Shown piece after piece: positions 60,081 through 64,000 of a stretch of DNA of 64,000 bases (position 1 is the first letter of the stretch; each line of letters opens with the position of its first letter). Under the pieces are notes generated by a model. It worked only from the letters and a program-made list of their open reading frames with translations. It was not told the origin of the DNA and did not search any database. The stretch is from Geobacter sp. UBA698. Lineage in GTDB: Bacteria > Desulfobacterota > Desulfuromonadia > Geobacterales > Pseudopelobacteraceae. Where the stretch lies: the NCBI GenBank assembly GCA_002298925.1, contig DBMM01000065.1:1-64000 (forward strand). Reading direction: 5' to 3'. The translations under genes and the position numbers were made by a program.

Positions 60081-61193
60081 ATGACACTCGAAGAGAGAAT
60101 CAAGAAAACAGGACAGAAGAAGATCCTCACCCTTGACGGCGGCGGCATCCGCGGGATGATGACCGTGGAGGTGCTGGCCGGCATCGAAAAGATCCTGCGG
60201 GACAAGCAGAATAACGACAAGCTGGTCCTGGCCGACTGGTTCGACTTCTTCGCGGGAACCAGCACCGGCGCCATCGTCGCCACCTGCCTTTCTCTGGGGA
60301 TGTCAACCGACGAGATCCGCAGTTTCTACCTTGCCAGCGGCAGGGAGATGTTCGACAAGGCCTTTCTCCTCAAGCGCTTCCGCTACAAGTATGAAGACGA
60401 GAAACTGGCCGGAAAGCTCAAGGAAGTCTTTGGTGCTGATACGACCCTCGGCAGCTCTAAGCTCAAGACGCTGCTGATGATGGTCATGCGTAACGCCACC
60501 ACCGACTCCCCCTGGCCGCTATCCAACAACCCCGGCGCCAAATACAACCAGCCTGACCGCGCCGACTGCAACCTGAAGCTCCCGCTCTGGCAATTGGTGC
60601 GGGCCAGCACCGCCGCGCCGGTCTATTTCCCGCCGGAGGTCATCGACATCAAAACCCACCAGTTCGTCTTTGTCGACGGTGGCATCACCACCTACAACAA
60701 CCCCTCCTTCCAGGCCTTCCTGATGGCCACCGTGGAACCCTACAACCTCAATTGGGAGGCGGGCGAAGACAAGCTGCTGATCGTCTCGGTCGGAACCGGC
60801 ACCAGCCCCGAGGCCAATTCTGACCTGAATCCGGAAGAAATGAACCTGATCTACAACGCCGGCTCGATCCCCTCAGCACTTATGTACGCTGCTCTCAACG
60901 AGCAGGACTTCCTCTGCCGGACTTTCGGCAACTGTCTGGCCGGTGATCCCCTCGACCGGGAGGTGGGCGACATGATCGGCAAGAAGGGACCGGTCATACC
61001 CAAGCTCTTCACCTACCTGCGCTACAACGCCGAGCTTACCCGGGGGGGACTCGAACTCCTTGGTCTTCCCGAGATCGAACCGAAGAACGTTCAGAAACTC
61101 GATTCGACAGAGCATATCAGGGAACTGCAGCGGGTCGGACAGGCAGTATTTGAAAAGAAAGTTAGAGCAGAACACTTTTCGGCTTTCACATAA
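60081..61193 (+). CDS. Patatin-like phospholipase
   Basis: 370 residues. Oxyanion hole LDGGGIRGMMTVEVL (Gly-rich 20-25), nucleophile elbow GTSTG (Ser61), catalytic Asp199 in FVDGG. Residues about 12-260 match the patatin domain of cyclic-nucleotide-activated (CapV-like) and plant-type lipases; there is no signal peptide, so the substrate would be the inner membrane from the cytosol. Ribosome site AAGGAG. It lies 56 bp after the TPR/SLOG gene and 10 bp before the TIR-like gene, suggesting an operon. Confidence 0.92.
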   Translation: MTLEERIKKTGQKKILTLDGGGIRGMMTVEVLAGIEKILRDKQNNDKLVLADWFDFFAGTSTGAIVATCLSLGMSTDEIRSFYLASGREMFDKAFLLKRFRYKYEDEKLAGKLKEVFGADTTLGSSKLKTLLMMVMRNATTDSPWPLSNNPGAKYNQPDRADCNLKLPLWQLVRASTAAPVYFPPEVIDIKTHQFVFVDGGITTYNNPSFQAFLMATVEPYNLNWEAGEDKLLIVSVGTGTSPEANSDLNPEEMNLIYNAGSIPSALMYAALNEQDFLCRTFGNCLAGDPLDREVGDMIGKKGPVIPKLFTYLRYNAELTRGGLELLGLPEIEPKNVQKLDSTEHIRELQRVGQAVFEKKVRAEHFSAFT

Positions 61194-61203
61194 GGGGGGT
61201 GCA

Positions 61204-61920
61204 ATGAAGATATTTCTTGCTTTCGCTTTTCGCGATGAAGACAAAGAATGTGTCAGCAATTTGAAACAATTGCTCACAAGTCATGACATAGAGATCCTTA
61301 CAGGAGAAAATCTTGGTGGGGAAACACTTACTCCAGCTGTGAAAGAAGAAATTGAAAAATCTGATGCACTCGTTGCAGTGCTCACCCAACGGCAAAGTTT
61401 GTCAGCTGGTGGATGGACAACACATCAATGGGTGGTCGATGAACTTAACCATGCCTATGGAAAGGGGAAAATGGCAATTGCACTCTTGGAAAGTGATATC
61501 TCCCTGCAAGGAATGGCACAATCGCATCACCACATCCATCTTGATAAATCCAATCAAATCAAATCGTTTCTAGAACTTTCCCAGACAATCGGCAGATGGA
61601 AGAGTAAACTTGGCAGTACTCTTAAATTCCAGATATTGCCTCCTAGCCTTGCTGCTCGCCTCGCCAGCGGAGATTCAACGATTGAATGTAAATACAGGCT
61701 ATGGATTAAAGGAGTCCCGGATAAGGCTGACTGGAAATCTGCTAACGAAGCTAGAATAGCCCCGGAAGATTTTGCAACATTTGCTTATGTGGACGGCGTA
61801 CAGGACAATCAGCTGGTACAGTTGAGGGTAGTGGATAATGGTAATGAATGGCTATCACCGGCAAAGTCCCAATGGACGCAGATTGAACTGAGCCAAAAGT
61901 TACCCGAACAGCCGAAGTAA
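61204..61920 (+). CDS. TIR-like protein with an unassigned C-terminal domain
   Basis: 238 residues from the ATG at 61204 (AAGGGGGG upstream); an upstream in-frame start would lie within the patatin gene. Residues 1-100 form a TIR-like fold: MKIFLAFAFRDEDKECVSNL, LLTSHDIEILTGENLGGETL, SDALVAVLT, and HQWVVDELNHAYGKGK with a candidate catalytic Glu (WVVDEL). Residues about 130-238 (SLAARLASGDSTIECKYRLW, KYR...ADW) are beta-rich, with no family I can name. Base composition is clearly lower in GC than the patatin gene, suggesting a different origin. Confidence 0.78.
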   Translation: MKIFLAFAFRDEDKECVSNLKQLLTSHDIEILTGENLGGETLTPAVKEEIEKSDALVAVLTQRQSLSAGGWTTHQWVVDELNHAYGKGKMAIALLESDISLQGMAQSHHHIHLDKSNQIKSFLELSQTIGRWKSKLGSTLKFQILPPSLAARLASGDSTIECKYRLWIKGVPDKADWKSANEARIAPEDFATFAYVDGVQDNQLVQLRVVDNGNEWLSPAKSQWTQIELSQKLPEQPK

Positions 61921-61957
61921 GGAGTTCAGGTATTACTATCAAAACAGGAAATGCCTC

Positions 61958-62220
61958 ATGAACGCCTTCATTGTCCACCCCATCGGGCAAAAAGCAGAAA
62001 TCGGTTTTACAAAGCTGAGAAGCAGCTGATCCGGCGGTCCTTCCGGGCAGCGGGTATCAAGTCGTTAACAGCGGCAGTGATTCACGCGGCGGGCAAAATC
62101 CGCAACGATATATTCTAACTGCTCTTACCGCCGATCTGGTCATAGTCTACCTGAAATGCCTTACTCTCCGCAAACCCGCGCAGCGCTGTCGGATTTTATT
62201 GTGATAAGCACCGTATAAGG
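61958..62220 (+). pseudogene. Frameshifted relic of a deoxyribosyltransferase/TIR-like domain
   Basis: From the ATG at 61958 (AGGAA upstream), frame 1 reads MNAFIVHPIGQKAEIGF, frame 2 continues FYKAEKQLIRRSFRAAGI and AGKIRNDIF, and the third frame adds TADLVIVYL. Aligned, these follow HAFVAMPFG, VYGEYIKPALEAAGL, AGDIRTDMF and IADLVVADL of the protein at 58054-60024. At least two frameshifts and several stops show it is dead. It lies between the TIR-like and TfoX genes. Confidence 0.75.
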
Positions 62221-62235
62221 AACGGGGTAAACTCA

Positions 62236-62577
62236 ATGGCAGCCGCATCATTCAATCCGGAGCACAAAGACCTGCTCGACGGTTTGCTCCTCCCCATTCC
62301 GGGAGTCAGGGCGGGGAAGATGTTCGGCTATCCCGCCTACTTCAAAGGCCGCAAGCTTTTCGCCTGCGTCTACGAAGATGGCGTCGGGATCAAGGTACCG
62401 GAGGATCTGGCCGAGCGGCTTCTCTCCCGCCCCGACGTGAGCCCCTTCCGCCCCATGGGGAAGCCGAAGATGCACAACTGGGTGCAAATCACCCATGGGA
62501 ATTCGGCGGAATATCGTACAGATGCGGAGGTGTTTTATGCCGCCGTGCGGTTTGTGGCGGCGTTAGAGGATACATAA
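62236..62577 (+). CDS. TfoX N-terminal-domain protein
   Basis: 113 residues, a single TfoX-N/YjbR-like domain: GVRAGKMFGYPAYFKGRKLFACVYEDGVGIKVPEDLAERLLSRP shown in two blocks, MFGYPAYFKGRKLFA and CVYEDGVGIKV. It ends PKMHNWVQI. Related proteins are small, often stand-alone, and their biochemical role is not known; the full TfoX regulator needs a second domain that is missing here. AAGGAACGGGG upstream. Probably unrelated to the conflict genes but inside the island. Confidence 0.75.
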   Translation: MAAASFNPEHKDLLDGLLLPIPGVRAGKMFGYPAYFKGRKLFACVYEDGVGIKVPEDLAERLLSRPDVSPFRPMGKPKMHNWVQITHGNSAEYRTDAEVFYAAVRFVAALEDT

Positions 62578-63128
62578 ACGCTTAAGCTCTCCTTGAAGAT
62601 CACACCGATAACAACCCAAACCTAAGCTGGAAAAATTCCTCGATACTCGGTTGTGACGGACAAGAGAAGAGAACGCGAGGCGCAGGCAAGAGAAAAGACT
62701 ATCAAGGTTCAGGTAGAAATCATGTGGGGAGTTCCGAGGACCTTATTAAAACAACGAACGCTCAGATTTTCTACAATACTGTTCCACATTACTCCCAAAA
62801 CTTCCCCTGCAAACCGAAACCTTCGAACGCATCGCCAAGGCAATCATCGACATCTGCTCCACCTGGAAATGGTTATGAAAATCATCCAGCTCTTCATCTT
62901 CCACGTCTTTCAAAGAAAATCATCATATACAGTTGCTTTGCCCGTATGCAGACGGAGACAACCATGAACAACAAGAACATAGACTGCACAAGAATTCAGC
63001 CTCTGAAAACCCTTTCATTTATGCACTTGCGACGCTATCGCTTTTTCTACCCATTGGCTGCACCGCCAAGACCGGGAATAGCGAGCTGCGTTCAAACAAC
63101 ATAAACTGACCTGGAGTGGAGGATATTC
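62578..63128. other. 551-bp stretch without a supported gene (decayed DNA)
   Basis: Short open frames at 62653-62967 and 62724-63104 lack plausible composition or family. Fragments look like eroded coding DNA: FERIAKAIIDICSTWKWL at about 62820-62874, then a frame with a lipobox-like LFLPIGC at about 63050. The ribosome site GGAGG for the next gene lies at 63116-63122. No RNA gene seen. Confidence 0.5.
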
Positions 63129-64000
63129 ATGTCCGATGTGTTTATCAGTTACGCCAGCGAAGACCGGGAGCGGGCCCGTACTTTGGCTGCCTCGCTGGAG
63201 GGGCGCGGGTGGTCTGTTTGGTGGGATCGCAAGATCGTGCCCGGTCAGAGTTTCGACCAGGTAATCGAACACGAACTCGAGACGGCAAAGAGTGTTGTTG
63301 TGCTCTGGTCGCAAAACTCTGCCGCCAGCGAGTGGGTCAAGAATGAGGCCGCTTCGGCTGCCGAACGGGGCGTTCTGGTGCCTGCACTGATAGACAATGT
63401 CAAAATCCCGTTGGAGTTCCGGCGCAAACAGACCGCTGACCTGACCGACTTCAGTGGTGACAATTCACATAGCGGATTTCAGGCCTTATGCGACGGCATT
63501 TCCACCGCCATAACCGGTGTGGCACCGACTCCTGTTCCTTCTCCACCAGCGACAGTGTTTCGCTGGAACCGTCTCTGGGTGACAGGAGTAGCGCTCTTTT
63601 TCGCGATTGCCATCGGCTTAGGACTTTACCTTGCGAGCAACCGCAAGGGGTCAGAAGTCATCATCCCTCATAAACCACAGGAGAGAGAGATCGCATCTAC
63701 TGGGGCCGTAAGCAACGAGGTATTCAACCGCTTGAACCAGGCCCAGTGGAAAGGGTTGGAAATGCTGAGCCAAGGCAGACCGGAAGCATTGGAACAGATC
63801 GAAAAAACATTGAAAGAAGCCGACGAAGCCGTCAGGACGTTTCCCCAGCAAGCAAGATTCCATGAGTTGAAGGGTTATTTACAGAAAGACGTTTATCAGA
63901 GTCCAGGAGCAAAAAGCCTACTAACCAATGAGGTACGTCGCCAGTACCTCACACAGGCCCGGACATCCGCGGAGCAGGCGCTGCAGATCAATCCGGACAG
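63129..64000 (+). CDS. TIR-domain protein with transmembrane helix and TPR-like C-terminus (3' end beyond the window)
   Basis: Frame open from the ATG at 63129 (GGAGG upstream) to the edge, 290 codons. Residues 1-130 are a TIR domain: SDVFISYASEDRERARTLAASL, GWSVWWDRKIVPGQ, SVVVLWSQNSAASEWVKNEA with catalytic-position Glu73, and LVPALID. One membrane helix at about 150-171 (LWVTGVALFFAIAIGLGLYL) is followed by a region that looks TPR-like (ALEQIEKTLKEADEAVRTFP, AEQALQIN). TIR proteins of this kind consume NAD+ in immunity or signalling. The C-terminus is missing. Confidence 0.88.
   Translation, partial: MSDVFISYASEDRERARTLAASLEGRGWSVWWDRKIVPGQSFDQVIEHELETAKSVVVLWSQNSAASEWVKNEAASAAERGVLVPALIDNVKIPLEFRRKQTADLTDFSGDNSHSGFQALCDGISTAITGVAPTPVPSPPATVFRWNRLWVTGVALFFAIAIGLGLYLASNRKGSEVIIPHKPQEREIASTGAVSNEVFNRLNQAQWKGLEMLSQGRPEALEQIEKTLKEADEAVRTFPQQARFHELKGYLQKDVYQSPGAKSLLTNEVRRQYLTQARTSAEQALQINPD

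Noticed and set aside
62653..63104. Two overlapping short open frames (104 and 126 codons)
   Set aside because: Poor composition, no family, mutually overlapping; more likely decayed DNA.

Overview
The window looks like chromosome of a Geobacter/Trichlorobacter-type member of the Desulfuromonadota (Geobacterales). This is inferred from a short Geobacter-style type IV pilin preceded by a sigma-54 promoter and pilR, a periplasmic CxxCH-haem HD-GYP sensor, a cbb3 oxidase cluster, HDOD and Cys-rich small proteins, and GC-rich coding with compact operons. No rRNA, tRNA, CRISPR array or transposase gene was seen.

Layout. 1-3.7 kb (minus): an exporter adaptor (MFP) and ABC ATPase lead into pilR and then pilA, which is cut by the left edge; no ABC permease and no pilS lie beside them. 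4-8.8 kb (plus): enolase, an MCP-like protein without a sensor domain, and glucose-6-phosphate isomerase. 8.8-22.2 kb (minus): recJ-CDF transporter-yihY-hrpB, then the conserved block spoIID-like/queA/tgt/yajC/secD/secF/TPR. 22.6-27.1 kb (plus): a haem-c HD-GYP phosphodiesterase, two oligopeptide-type ABC ATPases without permeases, and an ArsR regulator with a near-ideal sigma-70 promoter. 27-34 kb (minus): biotin genes bioF-bioH-bioC downstream of a sugar-nucleotide operon (rmlB, rmlD, a phosphomannose-isomerase-type cupin, a lipoprotein, a mannose-1-phosphate guanylyltransferase). 34-42.6 kb: a heptosyltransferase remnant, an HDOD protein, two small conserved proteins, an M29 aminopeptidase, dut, an M16 protease, rmlC-MFS and a DJ-1/HD-GYP fusion. 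42.7-50.8 kb (minus): a complete ccoN-O-Q-P / ccoG-H-I-S / SafE cbb3 oxidase and assembly cluster, including ccoQ and ccoS (46 and 52 codons). 51-53 kb: a DUF1848 protein and a ROK sugar kinase.

53.3-64 kb (plus) is the accessory part and the most interesting. A SIR2-like protein and a STAND NTPase with a transmembrane segment and a YEATS-like C-terminal domain sit between two nearly identical 137-bp palindromic, G-quadruplex-prone repeats. They are followed by a clostripain-like (C11) protease, a protein with a deoxyribosyltransferase/TIR-like domain, a TRAFs-binding-type TPR domain and a SLOG-like domain, a patatin-like lipase, a TIR-like protein with low GC, a frameshifted relic of the deoxyribosyltransferase-like domain, a TfoX-N protein, and a TIR-TM-TPR protein that runs off the right end. 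The domains match those known from prokaryotic conflict (immune/regulated-death) systems. The combination and the predicted sensor-to-effector wiring are inference from the sequence.
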